From: Pseudohongiella sp. O18
GTDB lineage: Bacteria > Pseudomonadota > Gammaproteobacteria > Pseudomonadales > Pseudohongiellaceae
Assembly (NCBI RefSeq): GCF_021729085.1
Contig: NZ_JAJSAR010000001.1
Span: forward strand, 1,612,001-1,676,000
Reading direction: 5' to 3'
DNA: 64,000 nucleotides
A program made the position numbers and the translations under genes. The notes under the pieces are model-generated. The model did no database searches and had not been told where the DNA came from. It saw nothing but the letters and a program-made list of their open reading frames with translations. The stretch's first letter is position 1. Each line of letters starts with the position of its first letter. Shown here one piece after another: positions 38,007 to 44,997 of the stretch.

Positions 38007-38041
38007 TTGTAAAAAAATTGTCACAAAACAAATTGTAATAT
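38007..38041 (+). promoter_or_regulatory. Candidate Pho-box promoter of the Na/Pi cotransporter
   Basis: TTGTAAA (38007-38013), four A, then TTGTCAC (38018-38024) form two heptamers with 11-bp periodicity. They match the PhoB consensus CTGTCATAAAGCTGTCAC at 13 of 18 positions. TAATAT (38036-38041) follows 11 bases later as a -10 element, the layout of PhoB-activated promoters where the box replaces -35. The gene downstream takes up phosphate, which fits. Confidence 0.62.
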
Positions 38042-38070
38042 CCGGCGGCTTTTACTAGACTGCGCCCCAA

Positions 38071-39735
38071 ATGAACTACTTCGATATTACATATACCGCG
38101 CTGGGTGGACTGGCAATCTTCTTCCTCGGGTTGAAGTACCTGTCGGAGTCACTGCAATCGAGCGGGCAGGAAGCCATCAAGCGCATCCTGGCGTCGCTAA
38201 CCCGTAATCGGGTGATGGCGGTGCTTGCCGGCCTGGGTATCACTGTCTTCGTTCAGTCCAGCTCGATCTCGACGGTGATGACTGTCAGTCTGGTTAACGC
38301 CGGCTTGATGGAGCTTAAGCAGGCCATTGGTGTCATCCTCGGCGCCAACATTGGTACGACCGTCACGGGCTGGATCATCTCAATCAAAGTAGGCAAGTAC
38401 GGCCTGTTTCTGATAGCGCTGGGCATGTATCCCATGTTTGCGGCACAGCGGCAGTGGCTGGCGACGCTGGGCAAGACGTCTGTTGCACTCGGCCTGGTGT
38501 TTACTGGCCTGGAGTTCATGAGTGGCGCATTCGTGCCGCTGCGCACAGACGAAGCTTTCATCTCCTATCTCTACCTGTTCGATGCGGATTCACTGTTCAG
38601 TCTGCTGGCCTGCGTGGTCCTGGCGTGCCTGCTGACAGTTATCGTACAGAGCAGCTCAGCCATGCTGGGTATTACCATTACTCTGGCCACGACGGGAGTT
38701 ATCGATTTCAATACGGCGGTCGCTCTGATTATTGGCGAAAATATTGGTACCACCATTACGGCCCAACTGGCCGCCATTGGTGCCAACACGTCAGCGATCC
38801 GGGCGGCGCGCGCCCACGCCATCTTTAATATCCTGGGCGCGATAGTACTGGTGGCCGTGTTCCCCTGGTACGTGCAGTTTGTTGATCTGATTGTTGGTGG
38901 CGCGGCTGATGAGCTGGATGCAGAAGGCATGCGTCCCTACATCGGTTTCCACATTGCTGTAGCTCATACCATGTTCAATGTGATCAACGTGCTGATCTGG
39001 GTACCTTTCATCGGTTTCCTGACCAAAACTGTTATCTGGCTGGTACCGCAGAAAACCGAGAAGGAAAAGCACAAACTCAAGTATCTGGGCAACCGCACTA
39101 CCATGGCGCCCGAGGTTGCATTGCAGCAGGCCGACCTGGAAATGGACAACATGGTCGAGATTACGCGCGAGATGTTCACCACAACGCGTGAGTACGTGCT
39201 CGGCAATGGTCACGACAAGAAGATGTTTGAACGCATCAATCATCTGGAAGACATCACCGACAACATCGAAGAAGAGATGATCAAGTTCATCACTATTGTG
39301 ATGACCGGTAATCTCAGCCAGGAGCAGTCGGCACGCTCCTATGGTCTGATGCGGATGGCGGATGAAATCGAAAGTATTGCTGATGCTCTGCAGGCCTTCA
39401 GTATCTATCGGAGCCGATTGTTCAAGCGCAATGAAGATATCGGCGAAGAGGCCTGGCAGGACATCATGGTTTTCTTCAACGATGTTGAGGCTTACTTCAA
39501 GGCAATTCTCAAGGCCCGCCACGAGGACGCTGATGTTGACTCAGTCCGAGCGCTGATCAAGGACTCACGTCCGATCAAGAAACTGGGCAAGCAGATGCGT
39601 GACCGACACCTGGATCGACTGCGCGCAGGTCAGTATCCGGCTGTTACGGCGCAGACGTTCAGTGACATGTTCATGTCTCTGCAGCACATCAAGAATCACT
39701 CGGTAAATTACATCGAAGCCTACGCCGGCCTCTGA
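38071..39735 (+). CDS. Na/Pi cotransporter with C-terminal PhoU-like domain
   Basis: 554 residues. Two Na/Pi-cotransport repeats each carry the QSSS signature (VFVQSSSISTVMTV near residue 70, VIVQSSSAMLGITI near 192) plus the GANIGTTVT and GENIGTTIT motifs. The C-terminal 200 residues form a PhoU-like helical bundle (LEMDNMVEITREMF, LEDITDNIEEEMIKF). The architecture is that of bacterial NptA/YjbB proteins, which move inorganic phosphate with sodium; the PhoU part may tune export or import. A Pho-box-like element precedes it. Start ATG 38071 follows without a clear Shine-Dalgarno. Confidence 0.92.
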   Translation: MNYFDITYTALGGLAIFFLGLKYLSESLQSSGQEAIKRILASLTRNRVMAVLAGLGITVFVQSSSISTVMTVSLVNAGLMELKQAIGVILGANIGTTVTGWIISIKVGKYGLFLIALGMYPMFAAQRQWLATLGKTSVALGLVFTGLEFMSGAFVPLRTDEAFISYLYLFDADSLFSLLACVVLACLLTVIVQSSSAMLGITITLATTGVIDFNTAVALIIGENIGTTITAQLAAIGANTSAIRAARAHAIFNILGAIVLVAVFPWYVQFVDLIVGGAADELDAEGMRPYIGFHIAVAHTMFNVINVLIWVPFIGFLTKTVIWLVPQKTEKEKHKLKYLGNRTTMAPEVALQQADLEMDNMVEITREMFTTTREYVLGNGHDKKMFERINHLEDITDNIEEEMIKFITIVMTGNLSQEQSARSYGLMRMADEIESIADALQAFSIYRSRLFKRNEDIGEEAWQDIMVFFNDVEAYFKAILKARHEDADVDSVRALIKDSRPIKKLGKQMRDRHLDRLRAGQYPAVTAQTFSDMFMSLQHIKNHSVNYIEAYAGL

Positions 39736-39769
39736 CACGTCGACTCCGGAGCATCTGGTGCCTTATCGC

Positions 39770-39880
39770 TTCCGGCGCCGGAACCAGGGTGGCAGTCCTC
39801 GTCAGGTTTTCCTCGCTCCTTGCCACCCTGTCCCCGCCGCCTCGATTGAACCAAGGTGCCGCATCTTGCGGCAACTTTGG
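39770..39880. repeat. Cluster of three hairpins downstream of the Na/Pi gene
   Basis: TTCCGGCGCCGGAA (39770-39783) is a perfect palindrome. CAGGGTGGCA (39785-39794) pairs with TGCCACCCTG (39821-39830). TGCCGCA (39857-39863) pairs with TGCGGCA (39867-39873), extended by CCAA/TTGG at 39851-39854 and 39877-39880. They may terminate the Na/Pi transcript or form the 3' extension of structured copy B. The GGGTGGCA arm repeats a sequence in stem 1 of copy A. Confidence 0.6.
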
Positions 39881-39899
39881 CCTCAGTTTGTTTAAAGGC

Positions 39900-40097
39900 A
39901 GCGGTCCGGAAGAAGGGTGTCACATCTCGCCCGGATCGCATCCTTTCACCTGGCGCCCGGCGGTGCGGGCCTCGACCTCGCACGCTACGCGGGCTCGGGA
40001 CTCGAACAGTCCTACCCGCTGATCGGTCGCCAGGCAAAAGGATAAAGCGCGCCCTGATTGGGCGAGCTGCTGACACCCTCCTTCCTCCCCTTGTGCC
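39900..40097 (-). ncRNA. Unidentified structured RNA candidate, copy B
   Basis: Read on the minus strand, 198 nt. Stem 1 (plus coordinates): GGAAG 39908-39912 with CTTCC 40081-40085; U.G pair 39913/40080; 9 bp 39914-39922 with 40071-40079; CTCGCCC 39926-39932 with GGGCGAG 40060-40066. Stem 2: 39940-39946 with 40037-40043, tandem U.G/G.U (39947-39948 with 40035-40036), 39949-39955 with 40028-40034. Stem 3: GGACT/AGTCC 39998-40002 with 40008-40012. It shares unpaired blocks with copy A: GGCACAAGGG at the 5' end, CCCAATCAGG, ATCAGCGGG, GGATGCGATCCGGGC, and GGACCGCT at the 3' end. No known class recognised; promoter not identified. Confidence 0.5.
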
Positions 40098-40282
40098 ATC
40101 GTCAATCGCAACAAAGCTGCAACAGGCGCCGACTCTGTCTGGACACGGCGCAGAAGCCCGAACGAAGAGGTCTGTGGCCGAATTGCCATCCCAACTACAG
40201 AGTACATTGTGTATCCCTTTTGGCTCGCGCTTACCAATCGTGAATTCTGATTGAGCCTTTGATGATAGACAGTGTCGAAACT

Positions 40283-40526
40283 GGCACAAGGGCAGGGTAG
40301 TGGGTGGCAGAATCATGCCCAATCAGGCAGGTTTTTGCTCCTGCAAAACCTGCATTCCCGCCATCCATGGCGGTTGGCGCGTCTATCATTGTGCCGGACA
40401 CCCGATCAGCGGGCGGGACTGTCTGAGTCCTGAGCGACGCAGTCGCGAAGTCGAGTTCCCCCCCGCCGGGTGTCCGGTGCAAGGATGCGATCCGGGCATG
40501 ATCTGCCACCCGCTACCCGGACCGCT
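40283..40526 (+). ncRNA. Unidentified structured RNA candidate, copy A
   Basis: Plus strand, 244 nt. Stem 1: GGGTAG 40295-40300 with 40513-40518; U.G 40301/40512; GGGTGGCAGA 40302-40311 with 40502-40511; bulged A 40312; TCATGCCC 40313-40320 with 40494-40501. Stem 2: 40385-40391 with 40480-40486 (one A.G mismatch), tandem U.G/G.U, CCGGACACCCG 40394-40404 with 40467-40477. Stem 3: GGACT/AGTCC 40416-40420 with 40426-40430. Compared with copy B it carries about 46 extra bases forming two hairpins (40327-40353 and 40358-40373) between CCCAATCAGG and stem 2. It lies just past the 3' end of the MFS gene, antisense to it. A weak outer pairing GCACAA/TTGTGC (40284-40289 with 40533-40538) is possible. 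Confidence 0.5.
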
Positions 40527-40560
40527 CTCAAATTGTGCGCAAATTACGGACTGCAAGCGA

Positions 40561-41754
40561 TCAGCGAGAGGTGTGCCGTTGAGCGATGTAGAAGCTGACC
40601 AGCGACAGGGTTGCCGCGGTGAGCATCAGCAGCAGCATCGGATAGACCGTGCCGTTGAACATCAGCGCAACCAGCTGCGCCGCCACCGCGGAGAAACCCA
40701 TCTGCAGAAAACCCGTCAGCCCCGACGCACTGCCAGCCATATCCGGGAACTCATTGATCGCCGCCGCCTGCGCATTGGGTAGCGATATCCCATTCCCGAA
40801 CGTGGTCAGCGCAATCGGCATGAACAGTGCGAGCGGGTGCAGCAGACCGCTTAGATGCAGGATCAGTGCGACTGAAATGCCTGTGATACTGAGCCACGAT
40901 CCGCTAGTGATCATGCGTTTGACACCAAATCTGGTTGAGAGCCAGCGGGCCACGTAGTTTCCGGCCATAAAGGCAGAAGGGATCAGCACGAAGTAGTAGC
41001 CGTATTCGTTGGGTGGCCGGTTCAGCACCGATACCATGACTTCTGGTGCGGCGGCGATGAAACTGAAGAACATCACAGAGACGAAGGCGACATTCATGGC
41101 GTAGGCGCTGAAGATGCGCGAGCGCAGCAAAGTCACGAAACCCTTCAGCATGCTGCCGACACCCGTAAATGGTGTCTGTTTTTTGAGTGTTTCCGGCAAG
41201 GCCCGCTGCATGGCAAACAGCATCGTTAGGCTGATGGCAGCAACCAGGTAAAAAATGCTGTGCCAGTCAAACCGGATCATCAGTTCACCACCCACCAGGG
41301 GGGACAGCATCGGCATGACCACCATCACCATGACGAGGGTCGCAATGACACTTGCCGCGCGATCGGCGGGGTAGGTGTCGCGCACAATGGCGCGAGCCAG
41401 AACCAGCCCCACGGCGCCGCCGGCTGCCTGCACAATGCGCCCAAAAATCAGCCAGCCAATGCTGTCAGCAGCCATACAGAGAATGGAGCCGATGACGGTG
41501 ATTGATATGCCAGCCAGCATCACTGGCCGGCGCCCGTAGCGATCCGACAATGGTCCATAGATCAGTGTTGCTATGGCGATGGATAGCATCGACAGGCTAA
41601 GGGTGAGCTGCGCGGTGCCCGTTGATACTTCAAATGTCTCGCGCACGATCGGAATGGCAGGCAGCATGATCTGCATGGCAACAGGGCCAAGGGCTGATGC
41701 TGCCGCCAAAAGCACGATCATGCCGCGTGAGAATTCTCGCGGGGAGTCAGACAT
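40561..41754 (-). CDS. MFS transporter, Bcr/CflA drug-resistance type
   Basis: 397 residues, 12 transmembrane helices. Drug:H+ antiporter motifs are visible: motif A (YGPLSDRYGRRPVMLAG) between helices 2 and 3, motif B-like region (GRIVQAAGGAVGLVLARAIVRD) and the C-like segment PMLSPLVGG. This places it in the Bcr/CflA group (bicyclomycin, sulfonamide or other efflux). It begins 20 bases after the TPR gene and may be the last gene of that operon; the ribosome-binding site is weak. Structured element A starts within 35 bases of its stop. Confidence 0.9.
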   Translation of the reverse strand: MSDSPREFSRGMIVLLAAASALGPVAMQIMLPAIPIVRETFEVSTGTAQLTLSLSMLSIAIATLIYGPLSDRYGRRPVMLAGISITVIGSILCMAADSIGWLIFGRIVQAAGGAVGLVLARAIVRDTYPADRAASVIATLVMVMVVMPMLSPLVGGELMIRFDWHSIFYLVAAISLTMLFAMQRALPETLKKQTPFTGVGSMLKGFVTLLRSRIFSAYAMNVAFVSVMFFSFIAAAPEVMVSVLNRPPNEYGYYFVLIPSAFMAGNYVARWLSTRFGVKRMITSGSWLSITGISVALILHLSGLLHPLALFMPIALTTFGNGISLPNAQAAAINEFPDMAGSASGLTGFLQMGFSAVAAQLVALMFNGTVYPMLLLMLTAATLSLVSFYIAQRHTSR

Positions 41755-41774
41755 GTAAGATTATTTCCGTAAGG

Positions 41775-43886
41775 TCAGGGCCCCAGCACTGCTTCGCGTT
41801 GTTGTTGCAGGTTGGAGTTATCCCGGGAACTGATGATGACGCTGGTCCCAAGCAGGGCCAGACGCTGAGAGCGGCTGATATTATAACCCAGCGCGAAGGT
41901 CTGGTGTTGGAACTGGCGCATCAGCACTGCGATCTCATCCAGCTCCTCATCGTCTTCCTGAAGGGCTGGTCTGTCTTCAGGCCAGTCTCCGGCCTGCACA
42001 CAGGATAATGAATCACCCTGACGGTCGCGCAGACAGAGCGTGGGCTCAGCGTCACCGTCCTGCTGAATGGACACAGCTAAGCCCTGATTGTGCAGCATGA
42101 AACGGGGTGAGCGCTGCAGATAGTCACTGAGGTCTGAGCTGAAAAGCGTGTTTCCTGTTGTCAGTGTGACGGGGAGGGCAATATCCAGGCGCCGGAACAG
42201 ACTGGGATCATGACGCAACGCGTAGGTAAAGTGACCGATGGCCTCTTCATGGCGGTCGTCGCGCCATAGCGCATTGGCCAGGCGGGCACTGACGCGGGCG
42301 CGCAACATGACTTCCTGCCCTGGCAGTAAGCGCAGCGCCTGCTCGGCGGATGTCAGCAGACTCTGACGTCGACCCTGACGGGCATGAATTTCACTCTGGT
42401 AGGCGAAGTAGTAACCTTCATTCAATGTAAAGGCACCCTCAGCGGCTGCGGCATCCAGCAGCTCTGCCATGACGCCGGCACCGATAAGGTCAATTAACTC
42501 ATGTTCCATCCACTCCGGGATATGCACATCCAGTGGGGCGTAAGGCCGCAGTCGACTGACAAGCGTCTGCTCATCGGCGAACAGTGAGGCGGCGAGCCGC
42601 CCTGTGCGCCAGGCCTGGAAACGGGCTGCCTGAGCTTCAATCCACAGACGTCCGTTACTGAACCAGGGTCGGGTTGCCATGCGCTCCCTTATCTGTTGAT
42701 AGCGCATCTGGTGAGCCATGCTGTTAACCAGAGCAGAATAGGAATCTTTCTGGGCCTCATCCGCTGTGTAAGACCCGGTGCGATCCGGCTGGTTCAATGC
42801 CGCCTGTGTCAACCGGGCAGCATCGTCGGCATAGCCTGACAGCAGCAGAAATGCGGCACTGACCATAAAATGATCAGCGCGATTCATCACACCAACCAGC
42901 GGCGTCTGGTTTTCGCGCCAGACCAGCATGCGATCCAGCGCCTGACGCGCCTCGTCAAACCGGGACTGGTTCATGTACAGGTAAAGCTTGTAGACCCAGG
43001 GGTTGCCAACGCTGTCCGGGTCCATACGACGTGAGGCACGATCAAGAAAGTCCTCGGCCTCAGCAAACTGCAGCAGATTTAGAGAGACTTCCGCAGAGTT
43101 GAGCAGATGCACAGTATCCAGGTCTTCAAAGCCCTGCGCTGCGGCAATCCCGGTGTCTTCGTTCATGGCGTTCTGACAGGCGGCCAGCGATTCATTGGGT
43201 CGCAGGTCTGCCAGTTCCACAGCGCACAGGGTATTCCAGGCGCGACTTCGCTCGCCGGGGCTGTTGCTGGTGCTGAGAACTTTCTCGGCACTTTCACGAG
43301 CCTCGTCGTAGCGTTTCATCTTGATCAGTGGCCAGCCACGAAACGACTCGGTGTCCTGCCCGTAAATCTGGCTGATCTTGTCCAGATAAACCAGCGACTC
43401 CTCCTGATTGCCGATCAGCTGATGAGCATAGGAGAGCTGGCTGAGCGTCAGGTAGTGCCAGACCAGGTTGCCAGACTCCAGCGCACGTCCCAGTGATGTG
43501 TAATTTGTCAGCGATTCGGCAATATTAAGGTGATAAAGCGCTCTGGGCAGGTTGCCTTCAACCCGGAACAGAACTTCGGCAAGTGCGTACTGTGCGCCTG
43601 GAGAGTCGGGCGCCTCGGCTACCCATTGCTGTGCCAGTTCCCGGGCGCGAACATTCTGGTCGAGTGCCAGCGCATCACATACGGCCAGAGCCTGAGGCTC
43701 GGTGATATCGGTCATGCCAAAACACAGACGCGAGGCGCTGCGGATTGGGACGTTGCTCAGATCCTGACCCTGTTCACTGTCCTGTGCCGAAACAAAGGAT
43801 GGCATGACAAATACTGCGCTTGCCGCAACAGCGCAAAAAAGCTGTCTGCCTGCTTTGCCAAAGCCTGTTGGGGTCAAGTGTCTCAT
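41775..43886 (-). CDS. Secreted TPR-repeat protein
   Basis: 703 residues: signal peptide (ending FVSA) and a chain of tetratricopeptide-like helical pairs over most of the length (for example SPGAQYALAEVLFRVEGNLP, ALYHLNIAESL, ARAWNTLCAVELADLRPNES-like segments, RLANALWRDDRHEEAIGHFT). A cysteine pair (CLRDRQGDSLSC) lies near the C-terminus. It overlaps the MoxR gene by 4 bases (ATGA), so it belongs to the MoxR/DUF58/TgpA operon. Such operons commonly contain TPR or von Willebrand proteins that act in envelope assembly. Exact role unknown. Confidence 0.85.
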   Translation of the reverse strand: MRHLTPTGFGKAGRQLFCAVAASAVFVMPSFVSAQDSEQGQDLSNVPIRSASRLCFGMTDITEPQALAVCDALALDQNVRARELAQQWVAEAPDSPGAQYALAEVLFRVEGNLPRALYHLNIAESLTNYTSLGRALESGNLVWHYLTLSQLSYAHQLIGNQEESLVYLDKISQIYGQDTESFRGWPLIKMKRYDEARESAEKVLSTSNSPGERSRAWNTLCAVELADLRPNESLAACQNAMNEDTGIAAAQGFEDLDTVHLLNSAEVSLNLLQFAEAEDFLDRASRRMDPDSVGNPWVYKLYLYMNQSRFDEARQALDRMLVWRENQTPLVGVMNRADHFMVSAAFLLLSGYADDAARLTQAALNQPDRTGSYTADEAQKDSYSALVNSMAHQMRYQQIRERMATRPWFSNGRLWIEAQAARFQAWRTGRLAASLFADEQTLVSRLRPYAPLDVHIPEWMEHELIDLIGAGVMAELLDAAAAEGAFTLNEGYYFAYQSEIHARQGRRQSLLTSAEQALRLLPGQEVMLRARVSARLANALWRDDRHEEAIGHFTYALRHDPSLFRRLDIALPVTLTTGNTLFSSDLSDYLQRSPRFMLHNQGLAVSIQQDGDAEPTLCLRDRQGDSLSCVQAGDWPEDRPALQEDDEELDEIAVLMRQFQHQTFALGYNISRSQRLALLGTSVIISSRDNSNLQQQREAVLGP

Positions 43887-44932
43887 GCAGTGGTCACGCT
43901 TGCCTTCTTTAATGTGCTGCGGGCCAGTTGTTCCATCGGCTCGCGCATACAGTCTCGGAGCACTTTGTTGAAATCGGCAATGCCGGGCGCCAGTTCGACA
44001 CGATGGGCCAGTACATGCGGCAGCAGTGTTTCAAGATCCTCGGCACTGACGTAAGCGCGCCCGCGCAGTGTGGCCAGTACCTGTAGAGCGGGCAGGATCA
44101 GCACCAGGCTGCGCGTAGAGTTGCCCTGCAGCACGCGTTCGTCGTCCCGAAGTCTGCGCGATATATCGACCAGGGCAGTTTTTATGGCCTGGGCAATATG
44201 TACCTGTTCATCGATGGTGCGCCGCGCGGCAAGAATATCACTGCGGCTGACTTTGACAGCTTCCTGGCTTTGATCGCGCCTTTGCTGCCAGGTGTCCAGA
44301 ACCTGCAGTTCGGCATCGCGATCGATATGTGCCATGGTGATCTTGAACAGAAAACGGTCAAGCTGTGGCGTCGGCAGAGGGTAAGTGCCCACCAGATCCA
44401 GCGGGTTCTGGGTGGCGATGACAAAGAACAGCGAATCGAGTTTATAGGTGACGTTGTCAACGGTTACCTGCTTTTCACCCATGGCCTCAAGCATCGCCGA
44501 CTGTACTTTGGGCGAGGTGCGATTGATTTCATCAGCCAGGACAACATGCGCAAACAGCGGGCCATAACGAAAGTGGAAGGTGTTGGCGTCAGCATCAAAC
44601 ACGGAGCTGCCTGTGACATCAGAAGGCAGCAGGTCTGGAGTAAACTGGATTCGTCTGAAGGGCACTATTGGTGGTTGTTCCGCAAGTGCTGAAGGCCCTT
44701 TGCCATCATCAATGATGGCTTCACCAAGTGCCTTGGCCAGCGTTGTTTTGCCAGATCCGGGGAAATCTTCCAGCAGCACGTGACCATCTGCCATAAGGGC
44801 AATCAGCGTCAGGTCTATGACCTCGTCACGTCCAATCACCTGAGCTTTGACAGCCTGCTTCAATTGCTGAAGAACAGTCTGTGCGGCTGACAGCGGCGCA
44901 GAAGTTTCCAGTTCAGATCCCTGTGTGTCCAT
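43883..44932 (-). CDS. MoxR-family AAA+ ATPase
   Basis: 349 residues from ATG 44932, with GAGG 6 bases upstream; ATG 44938 abuts that site and TTG 44953 is unlikely. Walker A (FPGSGKTTLAKALGE), Walker B (HVVLADEINRTSPKVQSAML) and sensor regions (IATQNPLDLVGTYPLPTPQLDRF, quoted in part) identify MoxR. These ATPases act as chaperones that mature or insert metal centres or assemble complexes, usually with DUF58 and von Willebrand proteins, as here. It overlaps the TPR gene by 4 bases. A short hairpin (44980-44996) separates it from tgpA. Confidence 0.93.
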   Translation of the reverse strand: MDTQGSELETSAPLSAAQTVLQQLKQAVKAQVIGRDEVIDLTLIALMADGHVLLEDFPGSGKTTLAKALGEAIIDDGKGPSALAEQPPIVPFRRIQFTPDLLPSDVTGSSVFDADANTFHFRYGPLFAHVVLADEINRTSPKVQSAMLEAMGEKQVTVDNVTYKLDSLFFVIATQNPLDLVGTYPLPTPQLDRFLFKITMAHIDRDAELQVLDTWQQRRDQSQEAVKVSRSDILAARRTIDEQVHIAQAIKTALVDISRRLRDDERVLQGNSTRSLVLILPALQVLATLRGRAYVSAEDLETLLPHVLAHRVELAPGIADFNKVLRDCMREPMEQLARSTLKKASVTTA

Positions 44933-44979
44933 GCCCATCCTCGCTATATGCAAATTGCCATTATCTGTATTTGTAGTTT

Positions 44980-44996
44980 GCCCGACGGGGTCAGGC
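44980..44996 (-). repeat. Short hairpin between tgpA and moxR
   Basis: On the minus strand GCCTGAC, CCC loop, GTCGGGC (7 pairs, one G.U) begins two bases after the tgpA stop. There is no U tract. It could attenuate or protect the transcript between the two genes; low weight. Confidence 0.35.
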
Positions 44997-44997
44997 T

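Larger units (their letters stand above)
39900..40526. repeat. Inverted pair of diverged 198/244-bp elements
   Basis: The reverse complement of 40283-40526 aligns over its whole length with 39900-40097, interrupted by one roughly 46-base insertion. Identical blocks of 8-15 bases (for instance GCCCGGATCGCATCC at 39929-39943 and its complement at 40483-40497) alternate with helix arms that differ by compensating changes. The two copies face away from a 185-base spacer. Confidence 0.85.
39736..40560. other. 825-base gene-free region holding structured repeats
   Basis: No convincing gene lies here: the open frames of 60-200 codons read through inverted repeats and resemble nothing. The stretch instead contains, left to right, a 14-bp palindrome (39770-39783), a 10-bp stem (39785-39794 with 39821-39830), a hairpin (39851-39880), structured element copy B (39900-40097, minus), a spacer with a 6-bp hairpin (GCGCCG/CGGCGC, about 40126-40151), and structured element copy A (40283-40526, plus). 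Both flanking genes converge on it. Confidence 0.85.

Noticed and set aside
39990-40025. tRNA T-arm-like segment GACTGTTCGAGTCC on the minus strand of copy B
   Set aside because: The loop is not kept in copy A (GTCTG), stem lengths do not fit a T-arm and no acceptor or anticodon arm surrounds it.
39720-40322. A 200-codon minus-strand frame and a 132-codon plus-strand frame (39856-40254) in the gene-free gap
   Set aside because: They read through perfectly pairing stems and the inverted copies, have no ribosome-binding site and resemble no protein; the structure explains the sequence better.
39900-40526. Inverted repeats as ends of an insertion sequence or an integron attC pair
   Set aside because: No transposase or integrase frame lies between them, the copies are too diverged for IS ends, and attC core sites (GTTRRRY/RYYYAAC) are missing.
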